From: Lachnospira sp. UBA3212
Lineage (GTDB): Bacteria; Bacillota; Clostridia; Lachnospirales; Lachnospiraceae
Assembly (NCBI GenBank): GCA_002363615.1
Contig: DEWK01000005.1
Span: 1-24,536 of the forward strand
DNA length: 24,536 nt
Direction: 5' to 3'
Below are positions 15,262 to 22,417 of the stretch, piece after piece. The notes under the pieces were generated by a model. It saw only the letters and a list, made by a program, of their open reading frames with translations. It did not search any database and was not told where the DNA came from. Each line of letters starts with the position of its first letter. Within the stretch, counting starts at the first letter, position 1. The position numbers were made by a program, and so were the translations under genes.

Positions 15262-16971
15262 TCAAATTTGATAAAGACTGGCATAAAAGCCATTTTTTGC
15301 AAGCAATTCCTTGTGATTTCCCTGCTCAATAATCTTTCCATCCTTCATAACCAAAATCAAATCGGCATTCTGAATGGTAGAAAGTCTGTGGGCGACCACA
15401 AAACTGGTACGTCCCTGCATCATTTTTGCAAATGCGTCCTGTACCAAAATCTCCGTTCTAGTATCAATGGAGGAAGTAGCCTCATCTAATATGAGCATTG
15501 GAGGCAATTTTAACATCAATCGCGCAATACAAAGCAGCTGTTTTTCACCACCGGAAAGATTTCCCAGTTCTTCGCTAATTACCGTATCATATCCATTGGA
15601 TAAACGCACAATAAAGTGATGCGCATGGGCCGCATGGGCTGCCGCAATTATTTCCTCCCTGCTGGCATCCGGTTTTCCATAAGCAATATTTTCTGCAACC
15701 GTTGCGGTTTTTAACCAGGTCTCCTGTAGAACCATTCCGTAATTATTTCGAAGATTCTTTCTGGTTACCTGACGTATATCCTTTCCATCCACCAGGATTG
15801 CCCCCCAATTTACCTCATAAAAACGCATTAAGAGATTAATCAAGGTTGATTTACCACACCCCGTTGGTCCTACAATCGCAACACGCTTGGCCTGGTCCAC
15901 ATGGATGTTTAAATCCTCAATAAGACTCTGTCCTTCTACATAAGAAAAACTAACATGTTCAAAGTCCACCTGACCCTTTACTTCCTGGTCAAAATCTCCA
16001 GCCTCCGTGCTTTCCACCACTTCGTCCTCATCCATCAATTCAAAAACTCTTGCTGCACATGCAAATGCATTTTGAAGTTCTGTAACTACCCCGGAAATTT
16101 CATTAAAGGGCTTGGTATACTGGCTGGCATATCCTAAAAAGGCGGTCATTCGACCTAGGGTTAGGACCTGATGTAAAACCGCATAGGAACCGGTAACTGC
16201 TACCGCTGCATAGACCACCGCATTGACAAATCTTGTTCCCGGATTCGTCAAAGAAGAAACAAAGGTTGCCTTTCGATTATACGTAGAATATTCCTGATTT
16301 AACTTCTCAAACAAGGCCTGATTCTCTTCTTCCAGCTCAAAAATTTTCACCAGCTTCTGGTTCGTTACCATCTCATCCACTAACCCGGTCATCTTTCCCC
16401 TTGCATCACTTTGCTTGTGAAAGAGCTTGTAACTAAACTTAGACACAAACATAGCAAGTAAAAGAGAAAGGGGGGTTAATACAATAACCACCAAGGTAAT
16501 CCATGGACTCTCATAAAACATAAAGCAAAGGGTCCCAATAATCGTTAATACCCCCGTAAAAAGCTGGGTAAATCCCATCAGCAATCCATCGGAAAATGTT
16601 TCAATATCTGAGATTACTCGGCTTTCCATATCTCCTTTACTGTGACTATCCACATAGGAAAGTGGAAGTCTGGTAATCTTATGAAAGGCTTTCACTCGAA
16701 TATCCTTTACTACATGATACACAATGTGATTATTCATGATGGAAGTAAGCCACTGACTGATCATAGTCACCACCACAACGACTACCATGATGAAAAGGAT
16801 TGTTTTTAATTTTGAAAACTCTACCTTCCCCGCATCAATCATTTGATCAATGGCCCTACCGGTAAGCACCGGGATGATTAATGACGAAGCCACGGTAATA
16901 AAGGCACAAAAAATCATCATTAACATATATGGAAAATAAGGTCTTAAATATCTTACGATTCTTTTTTTCAT
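15262..16971 (-). CDS. ABC exporter half-transporter, canonical ATP site subunit
   Basis: 569-residue fusion of a six-helix ABC exporter domain (about 1-310) and an ATPase domain (about 335-569). The ATPase has Walker A GPTGCGKST (368-376), Q-loop VLQE, a signature written LSGGEKQ (472-478), Walker B LILDE with catalytic Glu497, and H-loop His528 in VVAHRLST. Catalytic residues are complete. The signature has Glu where LSGGQ has Gln. It overlaps the upstream half-transporter gene by 4 bp (ATGA), so the two are translationally coupled and should pair as a heterodimer, as in LmrCD, BmrCD or TM287/288. Such pairs export drugs, lipids or peptides; the substrate here is unknown. Confidence 0.93.
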   Translation of the reverse strand: MKKRIVRYLRPYFPYMLMMIFCAFITVASSLIIPVLTGRAIDQMIDAGKVEFSKLKTILFIMVVVVVVTMISQWLTSIMNNHIVYHVVKDIRVKAFHKITRLPLSYVDSHSKGDMESRVISDIETFSDGLLMGFTQLFTGVLTIIGTLCFMFYESPWITLVVIVLTPLSLLLAMFVSKFSYKLFHKQSDARGKMTGLVDEMVTNQKLVKIFELEEENQALFEKLNQEYSTYNRKATFVSSLTNPGTRFVNAVVYAAVAVTGSYAVLHQVLTLGRMTAFLGYASQYTKPFNEISGVVTELQNAFACAARVFELMDEDEVVESTEAGDFDQEVKGQVDFEHVSFSYVEGQSLIEDLNIHVDQAKRVAIVGPTGCGKSTLINLLMRFYEVNWGAILVDGKDIRQVTRKNLRNNYGMVLQETWLKTATVAENIAYGKPDASREEIIAAAHAAHAHHFIVRLSNGYDTVISEELGNLSGGEKQLLCIARLMLKLPPMLILDEATSSIDTRTEILVQDAFAKMMQGRTSFVVAHRLSTIQNADLILVMKDGKIIEQGNHKELLAKNGFYASLYQI

Positions 16972-18722
16972 GAATGACTCGCCTCCTTTTTTTGTCCCTT
17001 TTCCTGAGAGGCATTGATTTCCTGATAAACCTGACAGGTTTTTAAAAGTTCTTCATGACTTCCACTTGCCACCAATTTTCCTTCATCTAAAACCAAAATC
17101 AAATCCGCATCCTTGATACTTACAATTCTCTGACTTACGATAAAGGTTGTCGTATCGGCATACTTCTTTCGAATCGTATTTCTTAAATTAGCATCTGTTT
17201 TATAATCCAAAGCCGATGAAGAATCATCCAAAATCAGAACTTCCGGCTTTTTCACCAAAGCTCTCGCTATGGTTAATCGTTGTCTTTGTCCACCGGAAAA
17301 ATTTCTTCCTCCCGCTAAAACCTCTGCATCAATCCCCTTCTTTTCAAGGATTTCTCCTGCTTGAGCACTCCTGATTGCTTCCTCTACTTCTTCTTTAGAC
17401 GCATCTTTTTTTCCCAATCGAATATTGGAAAGAATCGTTCCTGTAAAAAGAACCGCCTTTTGTGGAACATAGGCAATCTTATCTAAGACCTGACTTCGAT
17501 CGGACTCTCTAAGGTCCTGTCCCTCAAAGAAGATACTTCCCTTGTTTGGACGATAAAACCCGGTAATCAGGTTCATCAGGGTAGATTTACCGGAACCGGT
17601 ACCTCCGATTACTCCTACATGCATTCCTTTTTTTACAGCAAAGCTAATGTCCAAAAGAGCATCTTCCTTGGCATCCTCATAATGGAAAAACACGTGATCC
17701 AATTGAAACAAGGCATCTGAATCAGGCTGAGCCTTAGATTTTAAAGCAATGCGATCTAAGATCTTATTCTCGGCTTCTTCCTCTGGAATCATAAAGACAT
17801 CCTGAATTCGATGATAGCAAGCCATAGCCCTGGATACCTGAATAATCAAATTGGCAAGTTTAATCAACTCAACTAAAATCTGGGACATATAGTTTACTAA
17901 AGCAATTAACTGTCCCTGTGTCAACGAACCGCTATTTACATGGATAGCACCACTCCAAAGCAGGAAAATGGTTCCTCCATTGATTACCACATAGGTGAAA
18001 GGATTTAAAAGTGCCGACAATTTACCGGTGGCCTTCTGTAGACTGACTAAGGCTTCATTTTTCCTAAAAAAGTCTTCCTCTTCTTTTTGTTCCATCTGAA
18101 AGGCACGGACTACCCTGGCACCAGTTAAATTTTCTCCCGTTGCCCGAAGTAACTGATCCATATACCCCTGAACCCGCTTGTATAATGGTACAGTGGACAA
18201 AAGGATTCCAAAGACGATCACAAACAATACCGGTATTACCACTACAAAAATCAAAGCTTCCTTGGCACTTACGGTAAAGGCCATAATCATTGATCCAAAT
18301 ACAATGAAGGGGGAACGCATAAATAATCGAAGCACCATGTTTACTGCTGCCTGCGTCTGGTTTACATCGTTTGTAATTCTTGTTACCAAGGTAGACACAC
18401 CCACCTTGTCAATCTTAGAAAAGGAAAGATGGTTTATGTGTTCAAATAACTCTCTTCTTAACTTTAAACCAAAGCCACTAGCAGCGGTCGCCGCAAAGTA
18501 CTGGGCTGTAATGGAAGAAATCAGGCCAACTACCGCCAGCACAAAGAGAAGACCTCCATTTCTTAAAACCATGTTCCAATCATTCCTAGCGATTCCATCA
18601 TCTACAATAGAGGTAATCACAACCGGGACAAACAATTCAAACAAAGCTTCTAACATCTTAAATAAAGGCGCCAAAATACTTTGCACACGATATTCTTTTA
18701 AATAATAAACAATACTTTTCAT
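16968..18722 (-). CDS. ABC exporter half-transporter, degenerate ATP site subunit
   Basis: 584-residue fusion of a six-helix exporter domain (about 1-310) and an ATPase domain (about 335-584). Walker A is GGTGSGKST (373-381) and the signature is FSGGQRQ. Walker B reads LILDDSSSALD, with Asp500 where the catalytic Glu should be. The switch loop reads IVSQR, with Gln531 in place of His. Both changes are the known marks of the degenerate-site subunit in heterodimeric exporters. Paired with the next gene, its signature completes the working ATP site. I chose the ATG at 18722; a GTG at 18725 is equally possible behind AAAGGA. It is the first gene of the two-gene unit, divergent from the DUF1292 gene. 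Confidence 0.92.
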   Translation of the reverse strand: MKSIVYYLKEYRVQSILAPLFKMLEALFELFVPVVITSIVDDGIARNDWNMVLRNGGLLFVLAVVGLISSITAQYFAATAASGFGLKLRRELFEHINHLSFSKIDKVGVSTLVTRITNDVNQTQAAVNMVLRLFMRSPFIVFGSMIMAFTVSAKEALIFVVVIPVLFVIVFGILLSTVPLYKRVQGYMDQLLRATGENLTGARVVRAFQMEQKEEEDFFRKNEALVSLQKATGKLSALLNPFTYVVINGGTIFLLWSGAIHVNSGSLTQGQLIALVNYMSQILVELIKLANLIIQVSRAMACYHRIQDVFMIPEEEAENKILDRIALKSKAQPDSDALFQLDHVFFHYEDAKEDALLDISFAVKKGMHVGVIGGTGSGKSTLMNLITGFYRPNKGSIFFEGQDLRESDRSQVLDKIAYVPQKAVLFTGTILSNIRLGKKDASKEEVEEAIRSAQAGEILEKKGIDAEVLAGGRNFSGGQRQRLTIARALVKKPEVLILDDSSSALDYKTDANLRNTIRKKYADTTTFIVSQRIVSIKDADLILVLDEGKLVASGSHEELLKTCQVYQEINASQEKGQKKEASHS

Positions 18723-18739
18723 CACATTCCATCCTTTAA

Positions 18740-18768
18740 TTGACAGATTTTTTTTCCTCTGCTATCCT
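18740..18768 (+). promoter_or_regulatory. Promoter of the DUF1292 gene
   Basis: A consensus TTGACA (18740-18745) and TATCCT (18763-18768) are separated by 17 bases on the plus strand. This gives a 5' leader of about 50 bases before the ATG at 18827. Confidence 0.6.
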
Positions 18769-18793
18769 AACATAAACAGGGGGGTATTCTCAA
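18764..18793 (-). promoter_or_regulatory. Candidate promoter of the ABC exporter genes
   Basis: TTGAGA (18788-18793) and TAGGAT (18764-18769) lie 18 bases apart on the minus strand. The -10 overlaps that of the divergent DUF1292 promoter almost completely. The spacer holds a run of six C, which is unusual. Confidence 0.4.
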
Positions 18794-18826
18794 GGATAAA
18801 TCCCAAGGAAGAAAGGAACATAATTT

Positions 18827-19165
18827 ATGTCAAAAGAAAATACCAAAGGACTTTTTAATGAAAATGATACTGCAGACGAGGATGATCCATACTATATCAC
18901 CCTTACCTTAGACGATGGTGCTGTTATGGAATGTATGGTTGTCGGTTTCTTCGAAGCCTTAAACCGTGACTATATCGCCCTCCTTCCTACTGAAGGAAAG
19001 ATGTATGAGGATGGCGAGGTTTATCTCTATCGTTATTCTGAGCTTCCTGCTACAGAAACCGAGCATGAACAGCCAATCCTAGATGTAATAGAAAGCGACG
19101 AGGAATACGAAGCCGTTGCCGATGCTTTTCATAAGTTCTTAGAAAGCCTTGATGACGACTTATAA
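18827..19165 (+). CDS. DUF1292 family protein
   Basis: 112-residue acidic cytoplasmic protein of the DUF1292 (YrzB-like) family, widespread in Firmicutes and of unknown function. The core DPYYITLTLDDGAVMECMVVGFFEALNRDYIALLP, followed by EVYLYRYSE, is the typical beta-rich domain; the C-terminus is an acidic helix (DEEYEAVADAFHKFLESLDDDL). It is somewhat longer than the shortest family members because of the acidic tails. It is the only plus-strand gene in the window, divergent from the ABC exporter genes and convergent with the helicase. The ATG is preceded by GAAAGGAA. A strong terminator follows. Confidence 0.88.
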   Translation: MSKENTKGLFNENDTADEDDPYYITLTLDDGAVMECMVVGFFEALNRDYIALLPTEGKMYEDGEVYLYRYSELPATETEHEQPILDVIESDEEYEAVADAFHKFLESLDDDL

Positions 19166-19171
19166 ATTTTC

Positions 19172-19214
19172 AAAAGGCGATTGATCTCTGTCTTTCAGAT
19201 TTCAATCGCCTTTT
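19172..19214 (+). terminator. Bidirectional terminator between DUF1292 gene and uvrD-type helicase
   Basis: A 13-bp perfect stem AAAAGGCGATTGA/TCAATCGCCTTTT with a 17-base loop lies in the 50 bases between two convergent genes. A T-rich tail is present on either strand, so it can end both transcripts. Confidence 0.9.
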
Positions 19215-19215
19215 C

Positions 19216-21207
19216 TTATTTTAACTTGATAATCCCATTGGCTAGCACAAACTTACAGTCAAAGGTCAACGTCTTTTTTATTTTTGGAAAATGCACTTGA
19301 ATTTTCCCATCTTCAAATGTTTCGATGGTCCCCTTTCCATATCTTCGATGCTCCACCTCACGCCCCTTTTTAAATTCGCCTGGTGCATAAAGCAATTCCC
19401 CCACAAATCGAGAGATCGACATCTCCTTATGAAAACGTTCCTTAGCTGACAGAATAAAAAGCTGTTCTTTGGCTCTTGTCATGGCAACATAAAATAACCT
19501 TCGCTCTTCCTCAATACTCTCATCTAAGGTCGCCCTACTATGTGGTGTAATCCCCTCTTGTGCATCCATTATAAATACCACCGGGTATTCAAGACCCTTG
19601 GCTCCATGCATGGTAAGAATCGAAAGTCCATCCTCTCGTTGATTTCTCTTCTCACTTTGCTCCTTTAACTGTCTACTGTAGTCCCTGATATGAGCAAACC
19701 AGGACTCATAATCCTTATAAGGCCTTGCTGCGTCAGCAAGTTCCTCACAGACATCCTGTAATTCTTCCACTTCCATCCTTCGGAAATCTGCATATTCCTT
19801 CAAATAGTTATCATACCCAATGGACTTTCTAATATAGGTGATGGCCGCATATGGAGAAATCCCCTTCAAAAAATTCAGATCACATTCTAGTTGGTCCACC
19901 CGGTCTACCATCCAGTCTTTATCAGCATATCTAGCTCTAAGCTCTTCAAAAGAAAAATTCGGTCTGCTTAAGCAATTTCTATGAAAATACCGTTTCGGTT
20001 TATTCATAATCCGATAAAAATCTCCCCTGGCATCCGACCCCATAGCTAACCTAATGTAAGTAATGAAATCCCTTGCAATCCAATGCTCATATATATTTGG
20101 CATAGAATCCCTAAGCTTAAAGGGAAGATTGTATTCCAGCAAACGTTCCACGATGCTTCTTGGTCCTATGTTCGTTCGAAAAAGAATTGCTATATCCTGA
20201 TAAGCATGTCCTTTTTCATATAAACTTCGAATACAGTCAATCACAAATTGATTCTCTTCTTCCGTTTTTGAAAAATTCAAAACTCGAACTTCTTCTCCCG
20301 CTTTATTAGGTGTTGTGATTTTTTTCTCAAAACGATTCTTGTTATAAGCAATCAACCGCCCTGCTGTCTCCACAATATTTTTCGTAGACCGATAATTTAC
20401 TCCCAAAAGAATCTCCTTTGCTTTCGGATAATCCTTCTTAAATTGTTTCATGATCTCTGGTCTGGCCCCACGAAAACGATAAATCGATTGATCGTCATCT
20501 CCTACCACAAACAAATTATTCTCAGGTTTCGCCAACATAGCGATAATGTCATACTGAATCTTATTAATATCTTGAAACTCATCGATCAAAATATAGGTAT
20601 ATTTCCTTTGCCATGCTCCCAAAATATCTGGCCTTGCCACCAGTAACTCATAGCACTTTACCAGCATGTCATCAAAGTCCAAGACCCTTTCTTCCTCTAA
20701 CCTTTTTTCATAAGCTCTATACAGATATTTAAACTCTTCTTCCGAACAGGATTTTGCATAGTAATTCTCTAAACTTAAGCGATCATTTTTAACCAAGGAA
20801 ATCTCCCTTCCTATGTCTACCAGAAAATCGCTTACATCCTCAATCACTAGGTTTCGCTTCTCCACCAGTTCTCTAAGAATCTCTGTTTTTTTCTCCTCTT
20901 TTAAGATATTCTCTCCGGTCAGCCCATACGCCAACTTCAGAATCCGAAAAAAGACACTATGAAAGGTTCCAAAGGTAACCGGATAGGACGAGCCCGTAAG
21001 CTTATTAAACCGGCGTTTCATCTCTTCTGCCGAAGCCCTAGTAAAGCTAATCACCAAAATTTTTCCCGGATCGATTCCACATTCCTCAATTAAATTTTGC
21101 GTTCTTCTGGTAATCACTAAGGTCTTCCCACTTCCAGGGCCAGCCAAAACCAAGGCCGGTCCCTGATTGATCTTGATTGCATCAACTTGTGACTGATTAA
21201 AATCCAT
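19216..21207 (-). CDS. UvrD/PcrA-type superfamily 1 DNA helicase
   Basis: 663-residue ATP-dependent 3'-5' DNA helicase of the UvrD/Rep/PcrA group. It shows a Q-motif (NQSQVDAI), Walker A AGPGSGKT (22-29), SFTRASAEEMKRR (Ia), DEFQD (II), GDDDQSIYRFRGA (III), NYRST (IV), LTMHGAKGLEYPVVF (V) and FYVAMTRAKEQLF (VI). The C-terminus (about 615-663) has the Tudor-like segment seen in PcrA/UvrD (HRRYGKGTIETFEDGKIQVHFP). It is about 70-90 residues shorter than classical PcrA, so it may be an accessory helicase and not the housekeeping one; that is inference. It starts 16 bases after the DUF5688-like gene, so both share a transcript. The ATG has GGAG at 6 nt. Confidence 0.92.
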   Translation of the reverse strand: MDFNQSQVDAIKINQGPALVLAGPGSGKTLVITRRTQNLIEECGIDPGKILVISFTRASAEEMKRRFNKLTGSSYPVTFGTFHSVFFRILKLAYGLTGENILKEEKKTEILRELVEKRNLVIEDVSDFLVDIGREISLVKNDRLSLENYYAKSCSEEEFKYLYRAYEKRLEEERVLDFDDMLVKCYELLVARPDILGAWQRKYTYILIDEFQDINKIQYDIIAMLAKPENNLFVVGDDDQSIYRFRGARPEIMKQFKKDYPKAKEILLGVNYRSTKNIVETAGRLIAYNKNRFEKKITTPNKAGEEVRVLNFSKTEEENQFVIDCIRSLYEKGHAYQDIAILFRTNIGPRSIVERLLEYNLPFKLRDSMPNIYEHWIARDFITYIRLAMGSDARGDFYRIMNKPKRYFHRNCLSRPNFSFEELRARYADKDWMVDRVDQLECDLNFLKGISPYAAITYIRKSIGYDNYLKEYADFRRMEVEELQDVCEELADAARPYKDYESWFAHIRDYSRQLKEQSEKRNQREDGLSILTMHGAKGLEYPVVFIMDAQEGITPHSRATLDESIEEERRLFYVAMTRAKEQLFILSAKERFHKEMSISRFVGELLYAPGEFKKGREVEHRRYGKGTIETFEDGKIQVHFPKIKKTLTFDCKFVLANGIIKLK

Positions 21208-21223
21208 TCCTTACTCCACTAAG

Positions 21224-22240
21224 CTAGGCCATACGAATCTGGTCCTCCTTTCTGTGATAATAATATGCATGATCACTTAGGATTTCCTCTGGATCAACCG
21301 CTTCCTGGTTGACTTCCTTCACCATCTGGTCCAACTCTCTTTTACATATTCCAGTTCTTGCCGGAACCAAAATCACCTCATGTATACTGGATGGAAGAAT
21401 AAAAAGGTCGCAATCCACCTTTTCAGAAAATCTGGCTAATACCTGGTCATATAAAACACAAGAGGCTCCATGAAGCTTAGCAATATTGGTTAATACATAC
21501 ATCTGCAATTCGCTTCGGTGCTCATTCAATTCCCTAACCTCTTGTAAGGCCTCTTCTTTCAGATCCATGGCATCGTAAGAAGTCGTTTCTTCCCTAAGGT
21601 AGGAATCTCTCTCTAAATCCTCCACCAGTAAGGAGGATAACAATTCCTCCATGCTACGAATCACCTCTGGATATAACTTCCTGGTATTCTTCCATGCGAA
21701 CTGATACAGTTCCTCTTCCTTACATTCCCACATACTGAGATGGGAATTGTGGATTAACACACTGGCATTGCTCCTCCCAGCTTCGCAGCCCTCCATCCAA
21801 TGGCCGCATTCCTCCTCCATGTTTAAAACCACGTAGTAAATCAAAGACAAATCTAAAAATGTTCGATGAGGAACATCTCCTAAAAGCTTTTGATTTAACT
21901 TGGTATTTACCAGACGAAAGGCGATGTTATTCTTCACCTGATCAAACTCTGAGAATTCATCCCCCTTAAAATGATATCGCCTCTCATTCTTCCGGTATAA
22001 ATCATAGACTTCTTTAGCAATCTCTTCAATGCTTTTCCCCTGCTCATATACTTCATAAAAATGATTCAGATATATCGTCGGGGAAATCTTGGTATTCTCA
22101 TCTGTCAGATTTAAAGCATCTAAAACCGTGTCATTATTCTTTACCACTTTCTGAAGCAATACCTTCTTGGGCTGGTCCTTGCAAATAACCTCTACCGCCC
22201 GAAAAACCGCCTCTACAAATTCCTCATAACTTTTCTTCAT
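21224..22240 (-). CDS. DUF5688-like protein of unknown function
   Basis: 338-residue soluble protein resembling the DUF5688 family of Lachnospiraceae and relatives, judged from the N-terminal part: MKKSYEEFVEAVF, then VVKNNDTVLDALNL and KISPTIYLNHFYEVYEQGKSIEEI. No signal peptide, membrane helix or known catalytic motif is visible. The C-terminal third (YVLTNIAKLHGASCVLYDQVLARFSEKVDCDLFILPSSIHEVILVP) is typical of the family and may form an alpha/beta domain. Function is unknown. The ATG has GGAGG at 6 nt. It is followed after 16 bases by the helicase gene, and its promoter overlaps a Fur-like palindrome. The family name is recalled from sequence style, not from a search. Confidence 0.75.
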   Translation of the reverse strand: MKKSYEEFVEAVFRAVEVICKDQPKKVLLQKVVKNNDTVLDALNLTDENTKISPTIYLNHFYEVYEQGKSIEEIAKEVYDLYRKNERRYHFKGDEFSEFDQVKNNIAFRLVNTKLNQKLLGDVPHRTFLDLSLIYYVVLNMEEECGHWMEGCEAGRSNASVLIHNSHLSMWECKEEELYQFAWKNTRKLYPEVIRSMEELLSSLLVEDLERDSYLREETTSYDAMDLKEEALQEVRELNEHRSELQMYVLTNIAKLHGASCVLYDQVLARFSEKVDCDLFILPSSIHEVILVPARTGICKRELDQMVKEVNQEAVDPEEILSDHAYYYHRKEDQIRMA

Positions 22241-22299
22241 AAAAATCCTCCAATCTTTTCCATCCCCCAGACCGCGGCTGTCATTTGTGGGTAATTCTC

Positions 22300-22328
22300 A
22301 TGATAATCATTTTCAAGTATGTTTTCAA
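22300..22328 (-). promoter_or_regulatory. Promoter of the DUF5688-like/helicase unit with a Fur-like box
   Basis: TTGAAA (22323-22328) and TATCAT (22300-22305) lie 17 bases apart on the minus strand. The sequence TGATAATCATTTTCA at 22301-22315 (plus strand) matches the Bacillus Fur 7-1-7 consensus TGATAATNATTATCA at all but one position and covers the -10. Regulator identity is inferred from pattern only. Confidence 0.55.
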
Positions 22329-22345
22329 TTGAAGAATTATCACTA

Positions 22346-22379
22346 TTTGCGGATTCGGTCGAAAAATTTGCGGATTCGG
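22346..22379 (+). repeat. Copies 2 and 3 of the TTTGCGGATTCGG motif, in tandem
   Basis: TTTGCGGATTCGG occurs at 22346-22358 and again at 22367-22379, 21 bases apart (two helical turns) and both on the plus strand. They lie between the DUF2079 gene end and the Fur-like promoter. The same core is present at 6464-6479 on the opposite strand. Confidence 0.7.
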
Positions 22380-22380
22380 A

Positions 22381-22398
22381 AAAAATCAGAGGATTTTT
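22381..22398 (-). terminator. Weak AT-rich hairpin after the DUF2079 gene
   Basis: AAAAATC/GATTTTT with a 4-base loop starts about 20 bases after the stop codon. It is a possible weak terminator on the minus strand; most T residues are used in the stem, so confidence is low. Confidence 0.3.
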
Positions 22399-22417
22399 GA
22401 ACAAATTTCTTTCTTTT

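Noticed and set aside
18178..18705. A 175-codon open frame on the plus strand
   Set aside because: Antisense to the membrane part of the ABC exporter subunit; the residue pattern is that of a mirrored hydrophobic gene, not a family.
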